Positions 11,501 to 26,500 of a stretch of 64,000 bases of DNA are shown piece after piece (position 1 is the stretch's first letter; each line of letters starts with the position of its first letter). The stretch covers positions 1,325,828 to 1,389,827 of the forward strand of contig CM063248.1 of NCBI GenBank assembly GCA_032158295.1, given 5' to 3'. A program made the position numbers and the translations under genes. The stretch comes from Pycnopodia helianthoides. Taxonomy: Eukaryota > Echinodermata > Asteroidea > Forcipulatida > Asteriidae. The notes under the pieces are model-generated. The model was not told where the DNA came from. It did not search any database and worked only from the letters and a program-made list of their open reading frames with translations.

Positions 11501-14500
11501 TGAGCCATTTTGAGATTATTATTACACAATCGATGGCACGCTGGTGGGCATTGGAGGTGGTGTTTTCAGTAAATTCTTTGTTTGAAATTGAAAAACCATG
11601 AATACCCAATTCAGTCTTTTCCTTCTCCTGGTTCCTTTCCTTTTTTAAGATTACCCAATGTATACATATGGATTGTCTTACTTGTTTGTCCAAATCTTGA
11701 CTGCCATCTTCTCGTTCCTGCTGTGCCTTGTCTTCTAGACTCTGCAGCATGTCTTCAATTAGATCCAGGGACAGTAGACTTTGACTAAACACAAGTCTGC
11801 TCCAGAAAAACAAATTCAGAACGATTATTTTTTATTTATCTTTTAAATTAACAAGTACGATTGAGATACCCGCCTCGTCTTCTTGAATCAAGTTCTGGTG
11901 TTGTCAGAGTGTGGGTTCGGTTACCGGCCATTACGTGTCATGGCCGAGCAATTTAGTGCATCGGACTCAAGTTCTGGTGGCTTAGTCATCAGGGTGTGGG
12001 TTCGAATCCCGGTCATGACAATTGTGTCCTTGAGCAAGACACTTAACTATAATTGCTTCTCTTCACCCAGGGTTATGGCTACCTGTGAGGGTAGAGATGG
12101 TTCTTGTGATTGAATTAGCTTAGTGCGCTACATACTTGGCAGCACAGGCTGTATAATCCCAAGAGAGCTGAGATGGTTTAATGAATGGAATAATTGGCCC
12201 AGTGAACAGGGGTAATATGCCATGAACGTCACTGAGTGACGGACTTAAGCACTATTTAAGAAGCCACAATTATTAATATAATTATTGATATTGTGGCACT
12301 TGTGTCCAAGAGCAAGAAAATTTACCATATGTTGCGTAACGCACAAAAAAGAACCTAGTCCACACAATAATTAATTCAATTAAATGACCTATTGCTAATG
12401 ATACAGGATTCCATCTGACCTCTCTTCACTGTCTAGTGGTGAAGAAATTTGCTCTAGAATGCGAGGTGAATGGTTCAGATCCCACCCAAGAAGTCTGTGA
12501 ATTTGTATCTTTCTCTTAAAGGGTTTATCACATATCGGTTTGAGAGTAAACCCAAAATAATAGTTAGAAAATCGTCCCTGAGAATGGACAACTTACACTT
12601 TCTCTCCAATACTCTCAGCATGCTTGAGGACCTCAAAGAGAAGGACTAGCTTGCCACTAAGCTCTATCTTGGTTTCATCACCTTCTTGAATAAACTCATC
12701 ATACCATTTGGGTTTGGCCATCTGGACTGGGGACGGAGATCTGGTCACATTCTCTGGAAGTTCAAGGAAAAAACATAGTTGTTTTGGATTTTTTAAGTAA
12801 ATGTATTTTGACTTATTAGATCTTCAATTGACATTTTCTGGACTTGGATAGTATTACAGACGGAAGTATTTCTCCAGAGGATTGTACTGCTATGAACCCA
12901 AGCCTAGAATTTTATCTTTGAGAAGGCAAGGCCAATTGCATTGTGCAAAGGGCACTTCCATTGGAAAATCTTAAAGACTGTGGGAAACATTTGAAAGGGA
13001 CACAAGGCCAAGACCAGGGCAACAAGGCCATTGCCTCCGTTTAATTCTAGGCCTGTGAATTTAATCAGTGAGCTTTCAAATTGAAACAAATCTATTTGTT
13101 CCTTTACATCGTCTGTTAATACACTTCTCTTACCACCATTGGGGTCAAGACATCTGCTTCTTGTCTTCCATGTTTTGATGATTTCCATACTGCTGTCAGA
13201 GTCTCCAGAGTCCTTCCCCGATTTCTTCTTCTTCTCTGGTTTGTCTCTGGAGGGTAATATAACATTGGCAAGATTATTTTCTATTACCAATGGACCATAT
13301 GCATTGACGTCATCACGCCGCCATCTTAGAGGTAAAACAATGATGAAACAATGGAAAATGCAGATCTCGTATGTACAGCACCCAGAATCAGCCAATAACA
13401 ACCTTTTTTTTACCTCTAGCTGAGGCTGCCTACTCAAAGGGCGTCATGTGCGTAAGGTTTTTATACCTTTTTCCGCAATGAAACAAAGGGACCCTTTTTG
13501 TTGGGTTTATTATTTCCTATTTTTGTGGCAGACTTAACCTTTTGGCAACAGGAAAATAATGCTTTCCTTCCTCAATCTAGTCTGTCCTACTTCTCCATTT
13601 TGTCATGCTCCTTTTTTGTTTACTGTTATTCTCATGTTTCCTGTACAGTGTAATGTGTACATTTGACCTTGACTAGTGGACAGCTATTCCCAAAAATGAG
13701 GTTTGGGTATTTATTGTCAATATTTTAAACGTTCTTTACAATGTTTAAACATTTTTCTTTTTCCACCAGAATACAGAGAAAATGCTCTTAATTATGACAT
13801 GTAAATCTCAAACTGGTCCCTGGGGTCAATTTCTAACCTTTTCATGGCCGTTGGATATTATGATAAATGCAGAAGACGTTTTGGGTTTTGCCAGAGAAGG
13901 TATCTAATAGACCTTATGCATTGACGCCATCATCTGCCATCTTAGAGGCAAAACGAGGACGAAACAATGGAAAACTCAGATCTTGTAGAGGATGAGCCAA
14001 TGAGCAATCTTCTTTTGATCTCTAGCCGAGGGCGCCCTACTCAAATGAAGTCATATGCATAAGATCTATAGACGATGTGACCTGTGACATCACATGTTTA
14101 CAAAAGAGCCACAGAGCCTAGACTTCCGGCGGGCACATTTGCACACAGCTCAATGGAAGAATACAACAAATCTTATCTTTCATGGAGATCGCACTGTCTG
14201 ATTTTTCTCAACTTTTGATATGAAGAAAGGGGGGACAACTCAAAAACTGTACAGCTGTTGCTTTTGTTAATTTTGAATTTATGTGAAAATTACGACACAA
14301 AATATAAATTTTCCCATGAGCCTGTGTAGCATCTTGCCCGTCAGGAATAGCATTATAATGTACGAGGTCACCTCTCTGTAAACAAATGTAACATGGTCTG
14401 TAATAACAAAATAAATCTGCCACCCACCCGTCTTTCTCATCCTTCATGTTCTGCTGTAGCATACCCCTAGTTCTACGAGTTGTCCCACATGATGTTGTTG

Positions 14501-17500
14501 GCTCATCGGAATCGATCACAATCTCTTCCACATCGCTACCTTCAACCACAAACTGCTGGATGCTGTCATTACTGTCAGATATTTCATCCTCGGAGGCCGA
14601 GGTGACAAAGTCGGACATGTAGTTACGAGATGCCTGTTGAATCATGAGAAACCAGAACACACAGTTCAAATTAAAAACCAAGCAACTTGCCATCAACAAA
14701 TTTGTACTCAGCACTACAGAATAAGGCTCAAAACTCAACAGCATTCTACTCAACACTCTCCACAATTCTACTCAGCACTCTACACAATTCTCAATTCAAT
14801 TTCAATTCAATTCACATTTATTTCCACACTGTCAAAAACACAGCATTACAGAATGCATATACAATGTAATAGCGAACAGAGTAGTTTAAGGTTTATATAG
14901 TCACAGAAAAGGAACAGTATAGAATTCTACTCATCACTCCACATCATTCTACTCAACACTCTGCAGACCACTCAACTCTACACGTATTTCTATTCAACAC
15001 ATTTCAAACAGACACTATGAACAAATCAAAAACTCAACAGAAAGGAAAAACCACCGAGCACTCACAATTTTCTCCTGACGGATCTCATTGAGTTTCAATA
15101 CATGAGGATGAGTCCATATCCTCATGAGTTGCTGGTAGTCAGCAAACAAACCACAACCAGAACCTTTAGATGACCCCTCCATCAACTCGCCGCTGTCATT
15201 ACGAGACTGGGACTGGAGATATAACTCATAGAGCTTGATCTGGACGGGCGACAGGCGTACAGAGACAACATACTCGTATTTTGGGGGAAGGAATTTGGTG
15301 AGGGCGCTGTAGTCCTTTCTCTGGAGGATGAAAATATAATTTCATTTACTTTTTGGGGATAAACATTTGTTGAATTTCTTATTCATCATTGATATTTCTC
15401 AACAAGATTGGTTTATGATTACAATGAGACCAACAAAATTTGTGTTTTGTTTCTTAAATGTAGCCTGTAAAACATTCCAGTACAATTTTCGACTTCCCTC
15501 ATAGAGGTGCCCTTCACTAAGAAATAAATTGATTGCCTTTTATAAGACTGAAGTATCTGGCCTGAACAACCTTCCTCTTGTCCCTCTCCCCATCCCTTGA
15601 TAAGATCCTACCTGTACACAACCATTCAGCAGGTCATGCAGTACATGAGCTCTTCTCTTCATGATCTTGACATCCCTCTGTGTTGAGTCGGCACACTGAC
15701 CATTGGTGATGGGATTGACAAAACGATTCAAGAACTCCTTCCTCGTACCAAGAAGGTTTGGTTTGACAAAGTCAACCATGCAGTGATCTATCAAGAGAGA
15801 ATTGCATAACAAGAAATTACCTAAATATGCCATTGCTGGTTTTAATGTAGACAGACCACATCTGAATTTGTGGCTAAGACTACGGCTAGATCGCCATGCC
15901 ATCATGTGCTGAAGTATAGGATGTCCTTAGCAACACCCTTAGCAACAGTCGTAGCCATAGCCACTAATTTGGTTTACAGCCTTACCATAAACACACATTG
16001 AGGCCCATTTTACGTGTGAACACTAAAACATAATAAAAATGTAGGTTTTACTGAAAACTATATCTCACAGGTTAGCATGAACTTTTGCTTGCGCTTGTGC
16101 TTACATCATGTCCATTTACACAGCTAGCGCAGAAAATCTTACTCTGTAAGTGGAAAATGAAAACTAAGCACAGAATTCTATGGTAATCAGAGCACAGAAT
16201 GGGACTCGGATAACAAAGAAAACATTAAAAAAACAACAGCACTCGTGAAAATGATAAGAACCTAGACTCAATCAAGTTTTATACAAAAACAATAGAATAA
16301 AAAAACAGGGCAGAGTAATGACCCAAATATGTAGAGAAAACCAGACAATTGGGTAAAGAGAGGAATATAAAATTGTCGAGCAGTCTCGAGGGGTATTGCA
16401 GAGCTGCCAACATTTGCATCTTGCAATCAGGGAGATATTTAGAATTACATTCAACACAAGGGACAAAGTTTCCATAATCAGGGAGATTTTCAAATTTGTT
16501 CATCAGAACAGGGAACTTTCTGCAGAATCAGGGAGAGTTGGCAGCTCTGGTATTGGATGGCTACTAAATCTACTATCTGGTTCCAAGTACAGAAAGTAGG
16601 CTTATTTAGATAAATCTTCATAAATCCCCAGTCTGTTAGTCACTCCAAAGGTACACAAGGGGGCGGCAATTAAATAAAACACAACTAGATTTTCCCTTAC
16701 ATTCTATCAGATTATTCTGCAGAGGTGTTCCAGTCAGGCAGATACGTCTCAGCGTCTTGATGGCGTTGAGGGCTTTGGAGATTGCAGTAGCATCGTTCTT
16801 CAACATGTGACCTTCGTCACACACAACAATGTCGGGACCTTTTATAGAGTACGAGGAGGAGAGTGACATCTTAATTAATTGGGAAGGAAGAATAATAGAT
16901 TTAAAGAAACATTTTTAAGACTACAGTGGCAGTATTTTCAAGGGTTGTTTATTGCAAAGTCTTCTTGACATCAATAGGTCTTGAAACTACTGACTGAACC
17001 AATGGCCCAAGTTCAGTGATTTGAGCACAAGCCATGATCATGCTTGAAACCCAAACTTCTGATGATTGTGTACTCCCCAGACGTTTGAAGAGTGATGTCA
17101 TTGCAAACGTGTCAGATAGTGTCGAAGCACACACTGTTTAATCTTACCTGGATCAGCAAGAGTCTTGGTAAAAATGGCGCGTTGCTTCTTATTCTTGACA
17201 AACTTATGGAGAGCAAGCTGTCTGTACATTGTATAACCCATGACCATCACACCGCCATTGTCATGCCAGTGTTTAAGTGCGTCCGCTCGCTGCCAGTTTG
17301 TCTTGTAGACTGTGATTTCAAATACCTGAGTGGAACATCAACATGAAATAGCAGTTTACAGGGCCGAGGGTTAATTGCTGACGAAAAGTCTGAAGCTCAG
17401 ATCCAGATTTTAAGATCAAGCTGGCGTAGTGGCTTGTTTTCTCGCCTTCTACTTCTAGGACCCCGGTTCGAATCCCGCTGAGGGCACTATGTGGGTTGGG

Positions 17501-20500
17501 TTTCAATCCGACCTGATTGCGTGGGTTTCCTTTGAGTAATTCTCTGTGGTTTTATCCACATCTAAACTGAAACTTCCTTTCTGTATTTTCCCCATGGGTT
17601 CTTGGCTAGTACAGAGATTAAGTTTGCTTTTCTGAGAGTCCTTTGCTTCACAACCAGAATGAATAAATAAGAGGTAGGTTTTCCCACATGTTTTAGCTTT
17701 AAAGGAGCATGTGGAAATTACATCCTAGTGCTGGAGAATTAGATCAAAAAGCATTATTTATCCCAATCTGAGAAAAACAACTGCATTTTATTTTTTTACC
17801 AGGCACCCAAAAAACAGTCTGATTTCAGATTTAAAGTGGAAATTTCACATTACTGAGTTTGTTTGTTTTTTAAAAGTAAAATAAAGCACAAACATAAAAT
17901 GGCTGAAGTACGAGCTGATTGCATCGCATTAGAACAAGGTTTTCCAGAAAATAAAATGAACACAACATAGCGGTAGCTCAATCACTTCTTCACTTTTAAA
18001 CAAGTTTCTGATTACTGAATGCTTTTATAAATGAACGATTCTTCAAAAAACAGTTGCAAAATTAGGCTCACTGAAACAATGACATTTATGACTCAATAAA
18101 ACAAATAGAAAACATGGCTTTGCAAAGAAAACAATATATACCTCAATTTCACTATCTTCCCCAAGCCACTTCTCAAATTCAGCAACCCAGTTGAGCACGG
18201 TGTTGAGTGGGGCCACCACCAGGCAACTCTTGACGCTAATCTTTGGGTCATTCATTATTGTGTGTAAATACGTGATCACCTAGAGACGGAGAGAAGTTTC
18301 AATTTCAAAGTTTAATAATAATAATAATAATATGACGTGGGAGAACTCTCAATGCGATTTACATACATTAATGAACTAGGCCACTTCAAAAACATTTTTA
18401 TCATATAAGTCAATGAACCTCCAATGTTTTTTTTGTTTGAAATACGTAGTTCACTGCATTTTTTAACCCCAGGCAGCCATAAAAAAATCCGATTTAAAAT
18501 TTAAGACTGAAATTTCAAATCCCTGAATTTATGTAAAAAATTTAGATTAGATCTCTTCTGTTGAAGACGTGTTACATGTCAAAATTTAAGGTATGCTTGA
18601 AATTTTCCTCTTGCTGTAAGTCTGTTTAAAACTATTCTGGATAAAGTTCACTTACCTTTCGGCATATTAATTACAAGAAAACAGTTCATTAAACCAGTCT
18701 GAAATATTACACTTGATAACAAGTTTGTTAAAAAACAACCATCTCACCCTCATTCCCTAGTAGGTGATGAGAGATTAATGGATCAGTAAGGATCAGTAAG
18801 CTACCTGTAGTGTCTTGCCGAGACCCATGCAATGAGCGAGGATACAACCTGAGCCTTTCTCTTCCACCTTCTCCAATGACTCATAGGTACAGTCCCACAT
18901 AAACTGTACCCCTTCAACCTGGAAATCAAAGAATATAAAGAGGTCACTTAAAGATTCAATAACTGCATCGGAAAGGGAAGGAGGGTCTAAAGCTAAACAA
19001 ATTTGAAGGGAGTTAAAACCAGGGTCCAATTTCATGCTTACACAGAATTCTGCGCTTATGGCCGCTTGAAAGCATTTGATTCCACGGAATAACTGCATAT
19101 TTCCATGGTAAGCAGTACAACGTAATTAGGCCCGGGTGAAAAATCAGAGCCAAAGAAAGACAAAATGAGAAGTAATTCAATTGACCCAACTCACTTGACG
19201 TCATCACACAGAGAATCTTGCTCACGCCAATTTGAGAGTTTTTTTAGGATTTTCCGTGTTACTGTGTTTGTATATTTTAGGAGATGTCTGTGTAGTTTAG
19301 ATGCGCACCATATCTTTACATGCAATTTGACTCTCAAATTGGCAGACCATGGGCAGAAAGTAGCTGCATGTCACAACAGTGCAAGGGGTCAATAAGCAGA
19401 AAATCATGACAAATGTTCAAGGGAAACAAACAAAGGTAGTCTTGAAGGGGTAGTATAGTGAAAGGGTAGTAGTGTTGGGGGGGGGGTAGTAGTGATGAAG
19501 GGGTAGTAGTGATGATGGGGGTAGCAGTGATGAAGGGGTAGTAGTGATGAAGGGGTAGTAGTGATGATGGGGGTAGTAGTGATGAAGGGGTAGTAGTGAT
19601 GAAGGGGTAGTTGTGATGATGGGGTAGCAGTGATGAAGGGGTAGTAGTGATGATGGGGGTAGTAGTGATGAAGGGGTAGTAGTGATGAAGGGGTAGTTGT
19701 GATGATGGGGTAGTAGTGATGAAGGGGTATTGGTGATGAAGGAGTATTCGTGATGAAGGGGAAGTAGTGATGAAGGAGTAGTAGTGATGAAGCAAGAATG
19801 GACCTGATGTGGTTTCAGTTGCTTGGCAAGTGACTTCTCTACTGCTAGTATTGGCTCCTTTGTCTCAGAGTCATGCTCCAGGATAACTTCGTCTACTGTA
19901 CCCATCTTCTCTGCGGCCTCTTCAGAAATTTTCGTCACCTGTGATAAGTTGTCAAAAAGGGCAAATCATTTCATTAGAAGAATGTTTAATCAACTACTGT
20001 ATGGATTCAGTCTCCTCGTTTAAGCTCATCAATATTGTAGGAATAACTGCATCAGTGATTAAGATACACAGTGCTTACCTACCACATATCGATGTAGGGC
20101 CATAACAAAATTATTTGTATTGCAGGACCTGTTTTCATGTGACATTATTCGTGCCAATTCTTTTTCAACATCTCCCCCTTTTCTTTTCTTTTTTTTTTGG
20201 GGGGGGGGGGGGGGTTGGAGGGGATGGGGTGGAGTTTGGGGTGGCCATAGTAGCTAGTGGATTATCCTTAATCTTTGAACCACTAGGAAGAAAACCATAC
20301 ACATTTGCGTTACTTTATATTCCATATCAAGCATAACATTCTGTCAAATCAAATAATTTCTTTTTAAGTTACTTGCAATATGAGGAGTTTTCAATGACAC
20401 ATAATATTTCAACTTAAGAATGGATCACATTACCATTTTGCGTTTATCAGAGATGCGTTTACGCCGTTCTTTCTCCTCCTTTGCTGCCCTCACTGTCTCC

Positions 20501-23500
20501 TCCTGTAGCTTGCCCTTAGAGATCACCCTCCGGATCTTCTTGCGACCATGTTTGCTCGGGGTATCTTTTTCAGGATCGGAGTCCTAAAGACACATGGTTT
20601 GGAATAAATAATGTTTTTATTTGTGTTTTTATTTTCTAAAAATTTCCATGTCTCTCTCTCTCTCCTAAATTTCATTTTTAAACTATAGTTGAATGTGGTG
20701 AGTCGTGGCCGAGCGGTTAAGAGCACTGGTCTAAAGCTCTAAGGCTCTTGATCAGCAGCATGTGGGTTCGAATCCCAGTCACAGCACTTGTGTCCTTGAG
20801 CAAGATACTTTACCATAATTGCTTTGGCCTTCGGATGGGACATTTTATTTCCTCTGTATTTTTGTGATGGAAAGTTTCATTCTTGCAGACAGCTTGAATT
20901 TAAAAATCAATAACCGGAAAATGAGTATGTGGATTTTGAATACCATTACAGGAAGTGTAATTAATTAAATCATTTCAATGCTAACATGCATAATGGTCCA
21001 TGAAATGAGAGCATTTAAAAAGATAAAATTAACAAATTAAAACTTACATTCCCAGATCCTTTCTTTTTTTTATCATCTGTGTCGGAATCAGTTACCACCT
21101 TGATTCGCCGTCTCTTCTTCCCCTTTCCCCGTTTATAGCTACGATCATTTTGTAAATCATTTGAGGATTCCTCGCTGTTTGAAGAAGACCTCTTCTTTGC
21201 ACGCCTTCTCTTTGCCCCTTTCTTTGGTCTAACCTCATCTGAGTCATTGTCAGAACTTTGAGTGGCCCGCCCACGTTTTCGTTTTTTCAGTTTTTTCTTT
21301 CTGGAGTCTGAGCCACTAGCGTCTTCATCACTATCTTCACTGCTGGTCTCTCCCAGTTTGACTCTCATAAGGCGGTGACGTCTACCGTGCTTTTTCTTCT
21401 TTGATGATTTCTCATCTGATGAGCTTTCTTCTTCATCACTGTCGCTTTCGTTATCGTCCTCGTCTTCCCCTCCTCATCTGATGCTGCATCAAACTCATCA
21501 CTACTGTCATTATCTTTAACCTTCTTCTTGCGTTTTCCTTTTGGCTTTTCAGAATCATCTGAAGATTCATCATCATCATCATCTTCATCATCTTCGCTAT
21601 CTCCTTTATTGAGTTCTGCTTCTATTTCTTTCATCAGTTGTTTCTCAGCCAGCTTATTCTCATAGTCACTGTCAATATCCTCTCCTCCTACATGCTCTCC
21701 GTCTTCGAGAAGAGCTGGTTCACTATCCGAGTTGTTCTCCAGACGTTGGATGTCATCTCCTGATTGGTCTCCTTCTTTCTCTGAATCCTCATCATCAGAA
21801 TCCGAACTAGAGTCCGAGTCCTTGTCCTTCTTTGACTTTGGGGAATTGGTCTTTTTTGATGGTGCTTTTTCTTTTGGCTTCTTAGATTCTGCATTGTCGG
21901 AATCTTTCAGAGAATCAGAATCTTCAGGAGCTGATTCTCCCTCATTGTTGTCATCTTTAGATTTTTTCTTCCCACCAGGAGCCTTTAACAATGTCTTCAT
22001 CTGCCTCTCTAGATCAGAATCAAAATTAGAGGAATCTGAATCTCGAACCTTTGCCTTGGATTTCCCTGCAGACCCAAGGGATGACTTTGGCGTAATCTTC
22101 AATCTTTTGGATCCTCGTGGTGTTTGCTTTGATTTTCTTGGAGTGATATGGCGATTAACCTCATCATCAGAATCTTCCTCTGCGTTGCTCGAGTCTAGTC
22201 CAGGCCCCCTTCGGTGAGTTTTCTTTTTCAAGTCCGGTGTCTTTGGAAAGTCAACTTCAGAACTTGAATCTTTATCCTGAGTTTTTCTTTTTTTCTTTTT
22301 ATCTTTTTTACTTTTTTTCTTCTTCTTTTCGCTGTGGTCCTTTGCTTTGTCCTCTTCACCATCTCCCTTTTGCCTTCTTGCAGAACGCCGTGGTGGGGCC
22401 TTCCAATCTGAGCCCTTTGATGATGAAGAATCATCATCCGAAGTTTCTGTTAAATTCGAACTTCCTTCCTGGTTCTCTTTGTTCTCAAACAATTCCTGGG
22501 AAACTTTCTTTGTTTTTGAGGACTCCACCTTCTTTCCACCTTTTTCAAGATCTGATGCCATCCCTTGATCAAGATCTGATGCCATTCCTTGATCAAGATC
22601 TGAGGAATCGGACGAGGACTTCTTGGGAATGTGCCTTGGACTCTTAGGTGTGGTCTTTTGTCGTCGTGGGGACTTGGACCACTCTTCCTTGCACTTTGCA
22701 ATCTTCTGGGAGGAGATTTTTTCAATTTTGATGCGCAATGGAGTAATTTTGAAAGGGGAAGCTATCTTATTCTCTTTCTTTGGAGTTGACATCTCATCTT
22801 CTCCTGATTGATTTGAAACCATACCTTCAATTTCATCCATGAGGGCTATCTCACAGTTAATGTCTTGATCACTACGTTCTCCCTGATCTTCCTCCAACTC
22901 ATCTTCTCCTCCTGCATTTGCTTTCTCCGTAACTTTTCCAGCTTCGGTTTCATTTTCTTTCTCCTCAGCTTCTCCCTCTTCCAGATCTTCTTCTGCTGGC
23001 ATTTCAGCTTCTTCTTTGTCAGTTTCATGTGTATCAGATGTTGTACTCTTACTCTGACTGTCTTTTTCTTCATTTTGTTTGCAAGATGTTCCTTTTTTTA
23101 CACTTTTTTCCAGCTGTTGATCATCATCTTTCTCAAGTGCTTCTGTTTCCACATTTTGGTTTGTATCCACATTTTCCATTTCAATACTGGTTTCTTCAAT
23201 GATCTGTTCTGAAGAAGCGCTATGAGTTTCCTCTTCTTCATCTGATTTGTTTTTAACGTCTTCACACCGTGAAGCTTCCTCCAGACTGACACTCACCACG
23301 TCACTTTTATCATCAGTTTTATTGTTCCGATTGGATGACCTTGTTTTGTTTGGAGAGTCGTTTTGCTTTCTGACAGTTTCTTTGCTGCTTGAGAGCTCTG
23401 ACTGATTGAGTTCTGTTTTGGAATCATGTGATGTTTGGCCATTGTGTTGCTGCTGCATCTTCTTCAAACTTTTGTTCCCCATTTTTATCAACATCCACTT

Positions 23501-26500
23501 CCTGGAAAAGTCTAATTGCACCGTGCCCCCTTTTGACAAATTTGTGTCCTTGTCTGGTTTGGCATCTAGTCTCTTGGTAATTTCTTTCTCTGCTTTTGCT
23601 GCGGTTCGCTTCAGGCTCCGCATGATCCACAACGCCATCTTGAGTCCCCAGCGATCTCCTTCCTGAGGTCTTAAGATTCTCAAACCATCTGAGCTGATCT
23701 CCAAAGTTGGGTGGCTGGGTTTAAATTGGAGATTAACGCTAACTTTGCTAATGCTCGCGTGGAGGAGCTGGGAACTGTCATCAGCCTCTGAAGCCATTAC
23801 GCTGTCGCCCATTTGACGTCGGCGTGATTTGGACGGTTTCTGTGTTGCCAGCTTGTTCAAGCCCTCAAGAACACTTTTGCACTTCACACGCAGCTCCTGG
23901 AGGGGTTTGGGGTCACAGGCAAAGCAACGCCACTTTGTGTCTTCGCTGTTGATCAGGGCAGAGAGGGTGCTTCGTCCAAGGTTATGCTTGATGCATTTTT
24001 TGCAGAAGGCATTGTTGCAGAAATCACAGCATATGAGACTACCACCCTCAGCACACCAACGGCACTGCTCGTCAATCCCTTCATCATCTTGACTGAATTT
24101 ACCACTCTCGTAGTAGTCAAAGCATCTCTGAAAAGAAAGTAGTTCAAAAAGTCCTGAAATGACAAATTCAGACAACATTCTGTCCAAATGCTTCTCATTA
24201 GTTCAAAGTGTTTAATAATTCAAATTACTTGAGGTCAATCCTGAATATTTAGAAATCAAATCCTTGAACAATACTCTTTTCTCAAATTGCCTTAATTCAG
24301 CCAGGCCCTAATTACGTAGAGCTGCTTAAGCACAAAAAAGTAGTTAAGCACAATCAAATTATGCTTACCACAATAAGGTTACCAGCCACAATAACAACTC
24401 ACATGTACCACCTGTGACTGGTATCCTGCTCATTTTTCCTTAACAGAAAATGTTTGCTTTTAAAGCAGCTTTTTGAAACTGGGCCTAGGGCCCTGTTTTT
24501 TCTGCTGCTTAAGCACAAAAAGTAGCTAAGCACAAAAACAATTATGCTTACCAGATTAAGGTTACCAGCCCATAACAGCATGTCCCGTGTACAATTTGTG
24601 ACTGGCATCAGAAATTTGTTAAGCAATATTTTCTGCAGCTCTACAAAATTAGGTGTATACATTGGTCTCTAAAATGTCATACAACTCAATGAATCAACAC
24701 TCAGCAGTGTGATTGTACTAAAATAAAAAATTTAAAAAGAGCAGTACGCTCTTGGTCTGGAAATGAGGCCTTTTGAAGTAACAGGAGGATACATTTTGGA
24801 GGTTTGCAGACCCTCTTGATTATCACAGATTGAAGTCTAGAGGTTTTGTGTCCTCGCTACATAGGCCCCTTGTATAGGCTGCCAATGTTGACGTCAAACA
24901 ATGGAAGCGTACAAGCGCATACGGGCCAAGCACAACTCTCAGCCAATGATAGATCTTCATTAACACCAGTGAGGGCGCTGTTTGAGCTTGTGACGTCATA
25001 TGCAAGGGGGGTCTATTGCTTATTCATCTCTCTCAAGAGAATCTCTCAAGCAAAATCAACGACAACAATCATGAAGTCTGGAAAAATCCTGACAAACCAA
25101 AGGTCTGTAAACTATGACAGAGTTTATGACTCACCCTGCACAGAATGACCTTCAGTATGGGATGTGGTTTGAATGATCGAGAGTCCAAATGGTTGACCTG
25201 CTTATGACATGATGTGCAATGAGCCTTCTCGATGTCAGTTTCTACACATAGAAAAACAAACCACAACAAAATTTAGAGTTCTGTCCTGTGGTGTTAAAAA
25301 ATGTATGCACAACATCGGTAAGATTGACAAAATTAATGCTCCCAGATTGGCACAAAACTTACATGGTATATAATCGCGGAAAACTTGAAATATTTTTGCT
25401 TCAATTGCTGTAGTTTTTGAGAAATTAGTAAAATTATTGGTTTTAATCTCAAAAGACCAAAACTCTATGTTTTGAAACAGTAAGAACAAGAAGTTTTTGT
25501 TTTCTTCACTTTTTTTCATGTGACTCCGATGACCGATTGAGCTTAAACTTACAAAGATGTTATTTCACGTAAATGTTGGGTCACATAAAGCTCAGATACT
25601 GGTCTTTGATAATTTCGATCCTGTATAAGGGCCGTTAGCCATGGGTCCTGTTGCCCCAATTTCATAAAATTGTTAGGCAGACATCATCAAACTTTTCTGC
25701 TCAGCAGAAATTAGCAGTGAACCAGTTATAAACATTATGCATTGCATGGTATTCTGGCTGGTAACCCAACTATGCTAAGCAAGATTGTTCAGTGCTAAGC
25801 AATTTTTCCAGCTGAACAGGTTTCTGAAAATGGTCCCTGTTCATACACAACATACATCAGTATATAAAGCAAAATGAAAAAAAAAACTGAACAAATTAAT
25901 TAGAAAGGAGTAGGAATTTGGTTTCTCAAAAGCAGAACCTTTTTTTTAAATTCCCTGAATTCAAGTTTTACAAATTATACAGCGTGTTTTTTTGAAAAGA
26001 TTTTGTGTCATCTTCAGTTTTACCACAAAAGGTAAAGCCAAATTAAAAAATAGCAGTATACATTTGTCTACATGGACACTAAATGGATACTATTTAAAAT
26101 GGACACTAGGTGGCAGCAGAGGTACAAGATCATTCTCCATCGCTGAAGTGATTTTGAGCATGAGCTTGTTTCAGAAGGGTGCACCCCACCAAATAAGGAG
26201 AAAACAGATCATCGAGCTCATTAATTTTGTGTAGCCTCTCAAAATATTCCATATTAGACAGATTTGAGAGCCCCAGAAAGTGTTTCAGTGTAAAAATGTT
26301 GCCCAATTGTGACCTGAGGGTTGTTGGCTTCCAACTTTTTGGATGACAAAGACCCTGAAATAAATGGTCCTATTTGCTGAGAGGTGTAGGGACATTTTTT
26401 CAAGATTGATGATCGGACGCTTTGAAAATTACACCTGTGTAGGGGTGTTTTTATTAGGAGGGAGAATAACTCGACAGACCCAGGGACTCAAAAGTTCAAA

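Noticed and set aside
11883..12113. Plus-strand ORF in an ATRX intron
   Set aside because: It lies within a tRNA-derived SINE.
19334..19938. Thr/Pro/Ser-rich proteins across the VNTR
   Set aside because: They are translations of a 17-bp repeat running out of a real ATRX exon past its donor.
21732..23666. Ser/Phe-rich plus-strand ORFs opposite the large ATRX exon
   Set aside because: They are antisense shadows of the Lys/Glu/Ser-rich ATRX coding sequence.
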